Source: Neomegalonema sp. | Lineage (GTDB): Bacteria; Pseudomonadota; Alphaproteobacteria; Rhodobacterales; Rhodobacteraceae | Length of the DNA: 54,848 nucleotides | Assembly: GCA_022760355.1 (NCBI GenBank) | Contig: JALEGB010000126.1 | Coordinates: 1-54,848, forward strand | Reading direction: 5' to 3' | Shown here: one piece after another, positions 16,712 through 25,655 of the stretch | Layout: each line of letters opens with the position of its first letter | How positions within the stretch are numbered: position 1 is the stretch's first letter | Program-made: the position numbers and the translations under genes | The notes under the pieces: model-generated | Databases searched by the model: none | Told to the model about the DNA's origin: nothing | The model's input: the letters and a program-made list of their open reading frames with translations, nothing else

Positions 16712-17306
16712 TCCAGGCAAAGTGCTGTTGCAGGGTCATCAGCAAACCGATCCCCGCCGCGCCAGCGCCGATCCGCTGCCGCAGTGACGCGCCGCGCCCG
16801 CCGCGATCGCCGAGATCGGCGAGGATGACGCCGCCCAGGATGAAGAGGAGCAGCGAGGCGCTGAAGCCGCCAAGGAAGTAGAGATTGTCGATCCGGGCGC
16901 CGACGACTTTGCCGGCGGCGAAGCCCTGCACAGCGCCAGCGATAGCGACAGCGCCAAGCAGCAACCAGCGCTCCGGCTTGCCGCCATAGGCGACGATAAA
17001 CCCAAGCAGAAGGATGGCCGGCGCTGTAAGCAGGGCCATCTCTTTGTTGATCTGCGTGCCGCGCGCGGCGAGGAAAAAGAAGATTGCGCCCACCAGCACC
17101 GCAATCACGGGCGCAAGCCAGCGGTTATCGCCGCCCAGATGCGCGCCGAACAGGCCGATCAGGCCAAAAGTAAACCAAAACAAGAAGTTGTTCGGTGTCA
17201 GGGCCCAATAAAAGCCACTGAGATAAGCCGACGGCGCCCCTTTGTAGAACATTGCAAATACGATCAACCCAATAAAGATCGTAAGAAGCCCAACTACGCG
17301 TCCCAT
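16707..17306 (-). CDS. Polytopic membrane protein of unknown function
   Basis: The 199-residue protein is nearly all hydrophobic. Six spans are visible, for example VVGLLTIFIGLIVFAMFY, NNFLFWFTFGLIGLFGA and ALLTAPAILLLGFIVAYGG. GGAGG precedes two adjacent ATGs; the second, at 17306, has the better 5-base spacing. It has few charges inside the membrane and no motif I recognise, so it could be a small transporter or a stress-related membrane protein. It is divergent from the pirin gene. The TAG stop is supplied by the repeat ending at 16711. Confidence 0.7.
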   Translation of the reverse strand: MGRVVGLLTIFIGLIVFAMFYKGAPSAYLSGFYWALTPNNFLFWFTFGLIGLFGAHLGGDNRWLAPVIAVLVGAIFFFLAARGTQINKEMALLTAPAILLLGFIVAYGGKPERWLLLGAVAIAGAVQGFAAGKVVGARIDNLYFLGGFSASLLLFILGGVILADLGDRGGRGASLRQRIGAGAAGIGLLMTLQQHFAWI

Positions 17307-17463
17307 CATCGCCTCCAATAGTTAGAGTTCGTTTGGGCAATAGCATGATGGGCGCATCACACAAGCGCCGTTCGCTTCCCGCGCGACACACTGTTTCGAT
17401 TTGATCGCTTTTTGCCGCTTTTACGCGGGCTATGTTTCTTTATAGCCAAAGATGGAGGCCCCG

Positions 17464-18402
17464 ATGAGTTGGAACCCTGCGTTAGATCCGCATTGCCCAA
17501 CGGGCGAACAGGTAGATGCGATTGAGACCATGATCGTCCCCCGCGCGCGGGACTTGGGCGGCTTCGAAGTGCGCCGCGCCTTACCTTCTGCAAAACGGCA
17601 AATGGTTGGGCCGTTTATTTTTTTCGATCAGATCGGCCCGGCGGAGTTTTTGACCGATGCTGGGATCGACGTCAGGCCGCATCCGCATATTGGTTTGGCG
17701 ACCGTCACCTATCTGTTTGACGGCTCGATTTATCACCGCGACAGCTTGGGCAACTCCGCGGAAATCCATCCGAATTCCGTCAACTGGATGGTCGCGGGGA
17801 ACGGCATCACCCACTCCGAACGCACAGCCGACGAGGTGCGTAAAAAGGATAAGCAACCGCTGTTTGGCATTCAAACCTGGGTTGCTCTGCCGGAGAAGGA
17901 GGAGGAGCGTGCGCCAAGTTTTGAGCATTATGGCGCGGAGGCCTTGCCCGAAATCGAAGCGGAGGGCGTGCGCGCGACGTTGATCCTCGGTACGGCGTTC
18001 GGCGCAAGAGCGCCGGTGCGCACCTTCTCGGAGATGATGTACGCTGCGGTGGATCTGGCTGCCGGGGCGACGATGCCGCTGGACGCCGAGCATGAGGATC
18101 GTGCGATCCATATTCTTTCCGGCGCTGTACAGATCGGCGGCCAACGCTTCGAGGCGGGGCGGATGATGGTGTTTCGTCCTGGCGATCGTCTGGCGGTCAA
18201 AGCGCTGGAGCCAACTCGTTTGATGCTGCTGGGCGGTGAGACCCTGTCCGGAGCTCGATATATCTGGTGGAATTTCGTCGCATCGTCGAAGGAAAAGATC
18301 GAAGCGGCAAAGGAGGCTTGGCGCGAAGGGGATTGGGAGCATGGCCGTTTCCAGCTGCCGCCCGATGATCATGATGAGTTCATCCCCGCGCCAGAGAGAT
18401 AG
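17464..18402 (+). CDS. Pirin family protein
   Basis: A 312-residue bicupin. The first cupin carries the pirin metal-site signature RPHPHIGLATVTYLFDG (about 69-85), with later His residues in GITHSERT (about 118-125) and a Glu further on (FGIQTWVALP follows). The second cupin (about 190-270) has the usual beta-rich sequence. Pirins bind Fe or another metal; some act as quercetin dioxygenases, others regulate redox or metabolic enzymes, and the role here is open. The start at 17464 is preferred over an in-frame ATG at 17452, because GGAGG (17455-17459) lies between the two codons with 5-base spacing. Confidence 0.9.
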   Translation: MSWNPALDPHCPTGEQVDAIETMIVPRARDLGGFEVRRALPSAKRQMVGPFIFFDQIGPAEFLTDAGIDVRPHPHIGLATVTYLFDGSIYHRDSLGNSAEIHPNSVNWMVAGNGITHSERTADEVRKKDKQPLFGIQTWVALPEKEEERAPSFEHYGAEALPEIEAEGVRATLILGTAFGARAPVRTFSEMMYAAVDLAAGATMPLDAEHEDRAIHILSGAVQIGGQRFEAGRMMVFRPGDRLAVKALEPTRLMLLGGETLSGARYIWWNFVASSKEKIEAAKEAWREGDWEHGRFQLPPDDHDEFIPAPER

Positions 18403-18412
18403 GCCAGACCAA

Positions 18413-18449
18413 GGTCGAGAGGGCGGCGCCGCGCGTCGTCGTCTCGACC
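18413..18449. terminator. Inverted repeat after the pirin gene
   Basis: GGTCGAGA at 18413-18420 pairs with TCTCGACC at 18442-18449, 10 bases downstream of the pirin stop, with a GC-rich loop. There is no T-run, so the terminator call is tentative. Confidence 0.4.
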
Positions 18450-18569
18450 CTGCCGGTTAATCGGCGCTTTTTGGTCAATTTTCGGTAATGCCTGTCCGGT
18501 GAAACGCGGTAGGAAGAGCGAACGCTATCGGTGGCGTAGCGGCATCGCGTTCGGTGGAAGGGGCGAGCA

Positions 18570-19382
18570 ATGATTCCGATTCGAGACCATAACCCATCAC
18601 GAAAAATCCCATTCGTGTCCTGGGCGCTGATTATTATCAATGTCGGCATCTTTCTGAGCTATTTCCAGCTTGAGCAGTCGGAACTTGGGGCGTTTTTCTG
18701 CACCTGGGGATTGGTTCCAATCGAAGTTGCGAAGTTCGCCGGATACCTAACGGATGGCGCGGCGACCGAAGCCCTAGCAAAAGCGGCGTCGCAGTATAAA
18801 TGCGATGCGCTCGCCAGTGGTGTGCAAGCATATGATGGCATTTTGACTTCCATGTTTTTGCATGGTGGTTGGATGCACCTGATCGGCAATATGTTGTTTC
18901 TGTACATATTTGGCGACAACCTGGAGGAGTACTTCGGGCATATTGGCTTTTTGGCGTTCTATCTACTCGGCGGCGTCGCTGCTTCAGCGGCCCATATCGC
19001 CGCCGGCCCCGAATCTGCAATCCCGACTGTGGGCGCGTCCGGCGCTATCGCCGCGGTGATGGGCGGCTATTTGCTGTTGTTTCCCAAGGCGCGGGTGGAT
19101 GTGCTGGTGTTGCTGGGATGGTTCGTCAACATCATCACCATGCGCGCCTGGGTGATGCTGCTGATCTGGTTCGGCCTGCAGGTCGCCATGGGTACGATCG
19201 AATTCCTGAAGCCGAAGGGAACAGGCGGCGTCGCCTATTGGGCCCATGCGGGCGGGTTCGTTTTTGGTCTCGTTATTGTGGGGATTGGCCAGCTGTTTGT
19301 GAAGCGACCGGCTCGGGTTGACGGCCATCCGGATCATCCGGTGGTCAACTATGGTCGTCTGCGCAAAGGGCCATGGAAGTGA
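18570..19382 (+). CDS. Rhomboid family intramembrane serine protease
   Basis: The 270-residue protein has six or more spans. It carries the rhomboid motifs: HGGWMHLIGNMLFLY (about 98-112, with the oxyanion Asn 107), GASGAIAAVMGGYLLLFP with the nucleophile Ser 157, and YWAHAGGFVFG with the partner His 226. All residues needed for activity are present. It should cut substrate transmembrane helices inside the inner membrane. Its last 10 bases overlap the start of the asparaginase-like gene, so the two are translated together. The substrate is unknown. Confidence 0.93.
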   Translation: MIPIRDHNPSRKIPFVSWALIIINVGIFLSYFQLEQSELGAFFCTWGLVPIEVAKFAGYLTDGAATEALAKAASQYKCDALASGVQAYDGILTSMFLHGGWMHLIGNMLFLYIFGDNLEEYFGHIGFLAFYLLGGVAASAAHIAAGPESAIPTVGASGAIAAVMGGYLLLFPKARVDVLVLLGWFVNIITMRAWVMLLIWFGLQVAMGTIEFLKPKGTGGVAYWAHAGGFVFGLVIVGIGQLFVKRPARVDGHPDHPVVNYGRLRKGPWK

Positions 19383-19888
19383 GTCCGGCGCCCCAGCCGT
19401 CGGTGCGGATTCTGGTTACCGGCGGCACGCTCGACAAAGTGCACGATGCGCGGGCGGAGGCGCTCGCCTTCGGCGATGAGACGCATATTGGCGCGCTGCT
19501 GCGAGAAGCCCGGGCCGAGTTTGAATTCGATGTGCTGTTCCTAAAGGACAGCCTCGAACTAACCACGGACGAGTGCGGCGCGATTTTGACCGCGATCCTG
19601 GAGTGTGAGGCTGACAGGGTTGTCATAACTCATGGCACCAGTCGCCTGGGGGAAACCGCGCGGTTCCTGGCGCCGGAGCTGGCGGCGCGGGCCTCTGGCA
19701 AGACGGTCGTGCTCACAGGCGCGATGCGGCCGTTTTCCTTTGGCGCGTCGGATGCGTCTTTTAACCTCGGCGGCGCGCTGGTCGCCGCGCAGACGCTGCC
19801 GGCGGGCGTCTACGCGGTGATGAACGGGCGGGTGTTTCAAGCGACTGATATTCAAAAGAATACCGAGCTTGGCCGGTTTGATCGGTAA
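19373..19888 (+). CDS. Small asparaginase-domain protein, N-terminal domain only
   Basis: A 171-residue protein equal to the first domain of type I/II asparaginases (normally ~320-350 aa). The nucleophile Thr motif is present as ILVTGGTLDKV (about 13-23). The second motif reads THGTSRLGETA (about 88-98) where active enzymes have HGTDT, so the catalytic Asp is replaced by Ser. The third part, VVLTGAMRPFSFGASDASFNL, is kept and carries the Lys-equivalent region as Arg. The C-terminal domain is absent. It may be catalytically altered, or a binding protein. Its ATG lies inside the end of the rhomboid gene. Confidence 0.82.
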   Translation: MEVSPAPQPSVRILVTGGTLDKVHDARAEALAFGDETHIGALLREARAEFEFDVLFLKDSLELTTDECGAILTAILECEADRVVITHGTSRLGETARFLAPELAARASGKTVVLTGAMRPFSFGASDASFNLGGALVAAQTLPAGVYAVMNGRVFQATDIQKNTELGRFDR

Positions 19889-19906
19889 GGGAGTGGCGGG
19901 CGGGGA

Positions 19907-22174
19907 TCAGATCCCCGTCGCATCCGCAATCAATTCACGCTCGCCATCGCCGCCATGGTTGGGGGTGATGGCTTCCAGTAGGTCTGGCCGTCGATAAGGG
20001 CGGCCGACAATGACAATCGCGATCGGAATTTCCTCTGCGCGCAGGGCCCCGTCTGAGCGCTCCTCCAGCGCAAAGGCGAGATCGATGGCGAACTGACGCG
20101 CCATGGGCGGGATCTCCGGCTCCCATCTTTCGCCTGGTTCAGGCGGCGCCACATCAGCGAAGGTGATCCACGCCGTTTGATCTTCGGCCGCAACGTTGTG
20201 CTCAGTCGGCGCCAAATCGACATGGAGGAGCTGCATTACCGTGCCCAGCAGCCGGGATCGGGCGGAACCGGGACCGCCGACAATGCTGCTTGGCGCGCGG
20301 GTGGCGGCGTTCTGCAGATCGAAAACCACCCCGCTGCTGTTCGCGGACGCATTTTGCGCGCCCCATAACCGATAGGCTTCGATTGTCTCCATCGCGAACG
20401 CGTCGGCTTGATCGATCACGAATAAATCCGGCGCGCCAATCCGGCTGATCAGCTCTTCATCCTGCGCCTTGCTGCGGGTGCCGAACACATAGCGCTCGAA
20501 TACGCCGCGCAGCGAGATATAGCGCGCCCAACGCATCGGCCCGCGCCCACGCCGCTCCGGCGCGGCGGACCAGGGCGGCGCGTTGGACAGCGCGGCTTCA
20601 CAGGCCAGCGCGTGCCCCAGCGGGCTGCGGCCGGAGCCGAACTGGCCGCAGATCACCATATGCTGCACCGGCGTGTCGCCGACCTTCAACTCATTGCGTG
20701 CGAAAGCGTGCAGACGCTGCATCGGACCCGCGGGGGTCTCCGGCTGCGGCGCGGGATTATACTCCATGTCGCCGACCATGATGCGAGTCATCACAGCGCT
20801 TTCGATCATCGCAAAGCGCTGCGAGGCGACGACAAGCACGCGATCCAAGGCGATCGCGCGCCGAATCCACCACCAGCCGACCCACCAATAGACGACCAGA
20901 AACAGAATTGCGGCGAGGAAGGCCGGAACGATGCGCGCTGTTTCATTGTCGATGATCCGCGGCGCCATCAGTAGTCCAATCGCCATGGCCGTGCCGGCGA
21001 GATAAAACAGACCGTCGGTGCGCGCATCGCACAGCGTGTCGTCATAGCACTCGGCGCGCACTTTTGCGTAATCCTCCGCATGGCGCACGCCATTGATTTT
21101 ACTGACGCCGTTGACCACCCTTGCGTAGTGGGCGTTCTGCAGCTCCGCCTCGACAGTGGGCAGATCCGATCCGAACTCCTTCACCCACCACACGCCCAGT
21201 GACGCGAAAGCCGCCGCGACGGCGCGGCGTGTTTCTGGGTCCGGGGCGAGCGCGCCGACCAAGAAGAAGATCGAAATGACCAGGATAATCCGCCATGGCG
21301 CGCGTCCGTAGCTGTCGCGCAATCGGGTGAAGGCCAGCAGCACCACGAATAGCGCAGCGAGAGCGGCCAGCAACGGCTGATCCGTCAGCGGCGAGAGCAG
21401 CTCGGGCGCCTGGATGGGCAGCGCCACCGGCACGCCGGCCGCATCAGTTGTGCGCGGCTCCCACATCAGCGCCGCCGCAGCCAGAACGGTCCAGCTCATC
21501 AGCGTATAGTGCGCTGATTGCGACAGAAGGGCCGCGAGGGTGGCGAAGAAGAAGGTGGTGACCAGCACGCTGCCCGCATAGGCGCGCCACTCGAACGCGC
21601 CGCGCACATTCTGACCGAACGACGCCATCAGAATGACGGCCGCGCCGCCGAGAAACAGCGTCAGCCCGAGATAGAGGCCGGCGCGTTCGGCCAGCTCGCC
21701 ATTCAGCCGCCTTTTGGTGATCCGCAGCAGCTCGAATTCTTCGGGCGGCACCGTCAGGCCAAAAGCATGCGCCTCATCAATGCGTTTCTGCCGCTCAACC
21801 GCCATCGCCGCATAGCGCCGCGGCTTACAGGTGATCCGCCAGATCAGGACCGCGAGGCTGGCGACGATGCCGATGGTGACCGTGATGGCGAAAATGGCGA
21901 CGCTGACATCGCTCCAGCTCGTCATCCGCGCCAGACCGCCGCCATAGCGCGCGCCGCCGATGCTGGAGAAGGCTCGATACAGCGTGTCGGCGAACCAGAA
22001 ATAGCCCATGGCCACGATGAGGCCGAGAGTGAAATGGCCGAGCTGATTGGCCGCCCACACATAGCCGCGTGAATAGTTGGCCAAGAAGTCCGAATTCAAA
22101 AACCGCGTATTCAGGTTCAGCAATGGCCAGAGCCAATGCCGCTTCTCAAAATTATAAGGTTTGCGTTCCGACAT
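19907..22174 (-). CDS. Polytopic membrane protein with a C-terminal degenerate P-loop NTPase domain
   Basis: The 755-residue protein has about nine membrane spans between residues 46 and 438 (for example HFTLGLIVAMGYFWFADTLY and IVPAFLAAILFLVVYWWVG). A soluble C-terminal domain follows. MVICGQFGSGRSPLGHAL (506-523) looks like a Walker A loop with Arg in place of Lys, and APDLFVIDQADAF (581-593) is a Walker B with two acidic residues. This suggests an ATPase-like or nucleotide-binding module attached to the membrane, loosely like KAP or STAND proteins, but I cannot place it. The ATG at 22174 is preferred, as earlier in-frame codons overlap the divergent hydrolase. Confidence 0.72.
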   Translation of the reverse strand: MSERKPYNFEKRHWLWPLLNLNTRFLNSDFLANYSRGYVWAANQLGHFTLGLIVAMGYFWFADTLYRAFSSIGGARYGGGLARMTSWSDVSVAIFAITVTIGIVASLAVLIWRITCKPRRYAAMAVERQKRIDEAHAFGLTVPPEEFELLRITKRRLNGELAERAGLYLGLTLFLGGAAVILMASFGQNVRGAFEWRAYAGSVLVTTFFFATLAALLSQSAHYTLMSWTVLAAAALMWEPRTTDAAGVPVALPIQAPELLSPLTDQPLLAALAALFVVLLAFTRLRDSYGRAPWRIILVISIFFLVGALAPDPETRRAVAAAFASLGVWWVKEFGSDLPTVEAELQNAHYARVVNGVSKINGVRHAEDYAKVRAECYDDTLCDARTDGLFYLAGTAMAIGLLMAPRIIDNETARIVPAFLAAILFLVVYWWVGWWWIRRAIALDRVLVVASQRFAMIESAVMTRIMVGDMEYNPAPQPETPAGPMQRLHAFARNELKVGDTPVQHMVICGQFGSGRSPLGHALACEAALSNAPPWSAAPERRGRGPMRWARYISLRGVFERYVFGTRSKAQDEELISRIGAPDLFVIDQADAFAMETIEAYRLWGAQNASANSSGVVFDLQNAATRAPSSIVGGPGSARSRLLGTVMQLLHVDLAPTEHNVAAEDQTAWITFADVAPPEPGERWEPEIPPMARQFAIDLAFALEERSDGALRAEEIPIAIVIVGRPYRRPDLLEAITPNHGGDGERELIADATGI

Positions 22175-22264
22175 GCCTCGCCCCGCCGTCCGTTTCGCGC
22201 GTAAAAGAACTAGCCGCGCCGGGCGCTCTGGGATAGGGGCAAATTTCGATCTAAGGAGGTGGAC

Positions 22265-23098
22265 GTGACAACCAGTTCGGCGATTGAGCTGCGCGGCGAT
22301 TTTTACGGGCCGAGCGCGAACGAGAGCGACCAAACGCCAATGGTGATCGCGCATGGCCTTTTCGGCTCGGCTGCGAACTGGCGCACGGCGGCGCGGCGTT
22401 TCGGTGAACAGCGGCCAGTGATCGCCGTGGATGTGCGCAACCATGGCGGCAGCCCTTGGGCGGACGAGATGGACTATGAAACCCTCGGGCGTGATCTGCT
22501 GGCGACGATCGATCGAGTTTTTGGGCGCCCCGCGATTTTGCTTGGCCATTCAATGGGCGGCAAAGCGGCGATGGCGGCGGCTTTGGCGGGGGCCGACAAG
22601 GTGGCGGCGGCCATGATCATCGACATTGCGCCGCTGGCCTATGAGCATCCGGAGCATCAGCTGATCGCCCGTGCGATGCTGCGGGTGGATCTCAGCCAGC
22701 TGACGCGGCGCAGCGACGCGGAGGCGGCGTTGCGGGAGGCGGCGCCGGATCCGGCCATGCGGGCGTTCTTGCTGCAAAATCTCGCTTTTGACGGCGAAGA
22801 GCGTCAGGCGCGCTGGCGGCCGAATGTCAAAGCGATTGAAGCAGCTGTGGATGATCTGGTGGGATGGCCGGCGGCGCTTGAGGGACGGCGGTATGGCGGC
22901 CCATCCCTCTCAATTCGCGGCGGCGCTTCGAAATATGTTGCGCCCGAGGGGCTTGTGGCGCTGCAGCGGCATCTTCCGGCGATTGAGGCGGTTGAAATGG
23001 AGGGGGCCGGCCACTGGCCGCACGCGGAGGCGCCTGACCGCTTCTTAGCGGAGTGCGACCGGTTCTTAGCGAAGTTGACCGCGGGGACGCACGCATAA
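22265..23098 (+). CDS. Alpha/beta hydrolase (esterase YbfF-like)
   Basis: A 277-residue alpha/beta hydrolase. The oxyanion loop is MVIAHGLFGSAANW (about 23-36), the nucleophile elbow is GHSMGGKAAM (Ser near 96), and the catalytic His is in GAGHWPHAEAPDRF (near 250). The order and the NHGGSPWADEM region match the YbfF-type esterase/thioesterase group. AGGAGG lies 5 bases before GTG at 22265; an in-frame GTG at 22259 overlaps the ribosome site. It is divergent from the membrane NTPase-like gene with a 90-base shared promoter region. The natural substrate is unknown. Confidence 0.9.
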   Translation: MTTSSAIELRGDFYGPSANESDQTPMVIAHGLFGSAANWRTAARRFGEQRPVIAVDVRNHGGSPWADEMDYETLGRDLLATIDRVFGRPAILLGHSMGGKAAMAAALAGADKVAAAMIIDIAPLAYEHPEHQLIARAMLRVDLSQLTRRSDAEAALREAAPDPAMRAFLLQNLAFDGEERQARWRPNVKAIEAAVDDLVGWPAALEGRRYGGPSLSIRGGASKYVAPEGLVALQRHLPAIEAVEMEGAGHWPHAEAPDRFLAECDRFLAKLTAGTHA

Positions 23099-23126
23099 AC
23101 CACGGTCCCCAACCTGGCTGACAAGA

Positions 23127-23154
23127 GCCAGATTTATGAGCCCGCCCCCAAAGC
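23127..23154. repeat. Single-arm copy of the intergenic repeat
   Basis: The stretch reads CCAGATTTATGAGCCCGCCC and continues CCAAAGCC. It differs from the consensus mainly where GAGTTCGC is GAGCCCGC. It lies 30 bases after the hydrolase stop on the same strand. Confidence 0.65.
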
Positions 23155-23239
23155 CTTCAGTCGCGGGCTTGCCGCGCGGAGACCTTGCTTTCGCCCTGGT
23201 TCACCGCATTCTGCCCGAGTGCAGACAAGGGGCGAGACA

Positions 23240-24865
23240 ATGCAAGAGTTCGAGGACGCGAACCGCGACGAGGCCGATGACACTGAGGAGCGCGAGGGCC
23301 GCGCTCCAGCCTATGGTCGGTATGACAAGCTTGCGGATTTTGGCGCGCTGAACCCTGCGGAGGCGCGGGTCGTCGAGGGGGTGCAGGCGGGGGCTTTTGT
23401 CCGCTTTGGCAAACAGCGCCCGGCCGAACCGGAGCCCGCGAACTGTTTGCGCGCGGAGTTTGTCCGCTATCTCGCCCGCGGCGGCTGCGACACTTGCCGG
23501 CTCACAGAAAAAGGGCTGCGGGTGCGCGGCGCGTGGATTGACGGCGGCGTTGATCTGCAGGGGTGCAAGATTGAATTCCCGATCGAGCTGGTCAGCTGCG
23601 TGTTTAAGGGCGCGATCAACGTCGCCACGGCGGAGACGCGCGACATCACTCTGAACGGCTCGCGGATCATTGGCGAGCGGAAGCGGGCGATCCATGCGGC
23701 GGCGGTCCGGATTGATGGCTCGCTTAATATGCGCAACGGTTTCCACGCGCTGGGCGAGGTGCGTCTTGCGGGCGCTCAGATCAGCGGCATGCTCGCCTGT
23801 ATGGGCGGGCGGTTTGAGAATCCGGGCGGATATTCGATCTACGCGGCCGAAACCCAAATTGGCAGCAACGTCTATTTGCGCGACGGGTTTATCTCCAAAG
23901 GCAATGTCTCTTTTTTCGGCGCTGAGATTGGGCGCGAATTGCAGTGTTGGGGCGGAAAGTTCGTTGAGCCGGACGGGCGAGCTCTGTCCATGCGGATGGT
24001 CAAAATCGGCGACACGCTGCGCATCCGTCCACAAACGAAAGACGATCCGGGCTCGACCCGGGAGATGCCGACCGTAATCGACGGCGCGTTGGATCTGCGG
24101 GGCGGCCGACTGGGGGCGCTGGAGGATGCGGAGGCGAGCTGGCCGAAGCCGGGCAATTTGCGGCTGGACGGTTTGGTCTATGACCGGTTTGACGGCGTCG
24201 CGCCTGTCGACGCTGAGACGCGGGGGCGTTGGCTGCGCTTGCAGAGGCCCGAAGAGTTGGCGGCGAGCTTTCGCCCTCAGCCTTTTGAGCAGCTGATGTC
24301 GGTGCTTCGGGCGATGGGACACCCGGAAGAAGCTCGGCGTATCGGCGTCCAAAAACAGCGGCAGTTGGCGCATGCGGGCAAGGTGCCGCTGTATCTGCGG
24401 CCGGCGCACTGGTTGTTTGGCGTCGCCGTGGGCTACGGATACTGGACGTCGCGCGCGTTGCTGTGGGGGCTGCTGTTTATGATTGCGGGCCATTTCATCT
24501 TCGCCGCAGCGTGGCGCGCCGGCGCAATGGCGCCGACCGACGGGCATATGCTCCGCTCGCCGCAGTGGCTGGCCTGTGCGGACAAACCAAACCCGGCCGC
24601 CTGCTGGGCGAAACAGCCGCCGGGACTCGATTATGAGGTCTTCAGTCCGACGCTCTATTCGATCGACGTTTTCCTGCCGATCGTCGAGTTCGGGCAGGAA
24701 AGCGCATGGTCGCCCTCCGCGCCGCGCGGCCCCAAGACGCCGGGGGTGGAGACGACGGTTGGTGCGCTCGCATGGGTTTGGCGCACGATCCAGGAGGCGA
24801 TGGGCTATCTGCTTTCGGCCTTCGCAGTAGCCGGCGGCGCTCGGTTGGCGCGGCGGGAAGAGTGA
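23240..24865 (+). CDS. Solenoid-like repeat protein with C-terminal membrane segments
   Basis: The 541-residue protein has an N-terminal domain (about 60-330) of short beta-strand repeats of the form GxxIDGxxDLQGCxI..., e.g. VRGAWIDGGVDLQGCKIEF, VRIDGSLNMRNGF and VIDGALDLRGGRL. These look like a right-handed beta-solenoid, close to pentapeptide/bactofilin-like folds. A helical region (about 330-380) leads to membrane segments near 395-430 and at the C-terminus (WRTIQEAMGYLLSAFAVAGG). Similar proteins are sometimes labelled membrane-associated oxidoreductases, but I see no cofactor motif. The ATG at 23240 follows AAGGGGCGAG; an upstream GTG would add seven residues. It is transcribed alone. 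Confidence 0.72.
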   Translation: MQEFEDANRDEADDTEEREGRAPAYGRYDKLADFGALNPAEARVVEGVQAGAFVRFGKQRPAEPEPANCLRAEFVRYLARGGCDTCRLTEKGLRVRGAWIDGGVDLQGCKIEFPIELVSCVFKGAINVATAETRDITLNGSRIIGERKRAIHAAAVRIDGSLNMRNGFHALGEVRLAGAQISGMLACMGGRFENPGGYSIYAAETQIGSNVYLRDGFISKGNVSFFGAEIGRELQCWGGKFVEPDGRALSMRMVKIGDTLRIRPQTKDDPGSTREMPTVIDGALDLRGGRLGALEDAEASWPKPGNLRLDGLVYDRFDGVAPVDAETRGRWLRLQRPEELAASFRPQPFEQLMSVLRAMGHPEEARRIGVQKQRQLAHAGKVPLYLRPAHWLFGVAVGYGYWTSRALLWGLLFMIAGHFIFAAAWRAGAMAPTDGHMLRSPQWLACADKPNPAACWAKQPPGLDYEVFSPTLYSIDVFLPIVEFGQESAWSPSAPRGPKTPGVETTVGALAWVWRTIQEAMGYLLSAFAVAGGARLARREE

Positions 24866-24866
24866 A

Positions 24867-24884
24867 CCGCCGCGTTCGCGGCGG
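24867..24884 (+). terminator. Strong GC hairpin after the solenoid gene
   Basis: CCGCCGCG and CGCGGCGG form a perfect 8-base stem around TT, directly after the stop codon. There is no T-run, but its position and strength suggest a terminator. Confidence 0.5.
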
Positions 24885-25078
24885 GCTTGCTGCGGGGATA
24901 TATGGCGGCGCGGACGCTCAGGGGCTGGACAACACTTGCCTTCCAAGATGGCCGTTTGCCGAAAACATTTACAGTCGAAACGCATTTCACCTGTAAGACA
25001 GCGCGGCAGCGGCTGGGCGCTCCCACGGTTTAACGCAGGGAGGCGGGCGTTCCGCTCAATGGAAGAAGGGGAAGAACG

Positions 25079-25561
25079 ATGATGAAAGCGGCGACGGTGA
25101 TGATTGGCGCGGTCCTGGCCCTGGGCGGCGCTGCGACGGCGCAGGATCGGCTGACCATGGATTTGTTGATCGAGAACGGCTTCGAAGTCAAAGCGGCGAC
25201 GATGACGCCTTTGGGCAAAACCGCGATCATCCTAAGTTCGGCCAAAGGCGTTGCTCAATGCACCGTGAGCGCGACCGGCAAGGTTGAGCGGTGCGTGGCG
25301 CTGGCTGGCGACGGAGCCCGCAAGCTGGAGGCGGAGGCGACCGCCAAACTGCTGCAAAAAGCGAAGAGCAACGTCGTGGCGTTTTTCAAAGAGAAGAAAT
25401 GCTCGGTGCCAAAGACCAAAGAGACGTTCCGAGATCTGCTGAAATTCGTCGCTGCGCGCGGCGTGCAGACCAAGATGGCCCGCAAAGCGGTCAAGGATTT
25501 GGAGAAAGACGGCGTGCTGCGTGAGGAGGCCGATAAGGTCGTCCTGGCCAAGGGCTGCTGA
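25079..25561 (+). CDS. Small secreted protein, 160 aa
   Basis: There is a clear signal peptide (MMKAATVMIGAVLALGGAATAQ). The 138-residue mature part is Lys-rich with three cysteines (QCTVSA, ERCVAL, KKCSVP) plus a C-terminal KGC. The remainder (LEAEATAKLLQKAKSNVVAF; MARKAVKDLEKDG) looks helical. It is probably periplasmic with one or two disulfides. AAGGGGAAG precedes two adjacent ATGs. I do not recognise the family, and no neighbour suggests a role. Confidence 0.72.
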   Translation: MMKAATVMIGAVLALGGAATAQDRLTMDLLIENGFEVKAATMTPLGKTAIILSSAKGVAQCTVSATGKVERCVALAGDGARKLEAEATAKLLQKAKSNVVAFFKEKKCSVPKTKETFRDLLKFVAARGVQTKMARKAVKDLEKDGVLREEADKVVLAKGC

Positions 25562-25624
25562 TCGACGCGCCCAGCGGCGCGCGGCCGGGGCCAGGGCTTC
25601 GCTCGTGCGCCGAACGCTGGCTCG

Positions 25625-25655
25625 GCCAGGTTTATGAGTTCGCCCCCTAAAGCCC
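25625..25655. repeat. Single-arm copy of the intergenic repeat at a gene stop
   Basis: It reads CCAGGTTTATGAGTTCGCCC and continues CCTAAAGCC. The TAG stop of the minus-strand small zinc-ribbon gene (25649-25647) is formed by the repeat's CTA. It lies 64 bases after the stop of the convergent secreted-protein gene. Confidence 0.7.

Noticed and set aside
22175-22549. N-terminal extension of the 755-aa membrane protein to 22549
   Set aside because: It would overlap the well-supported divergent hydrolase, and the added residues are basic and non-conserved-looking; the ATG at 22174 has a reasonable ribosome site.
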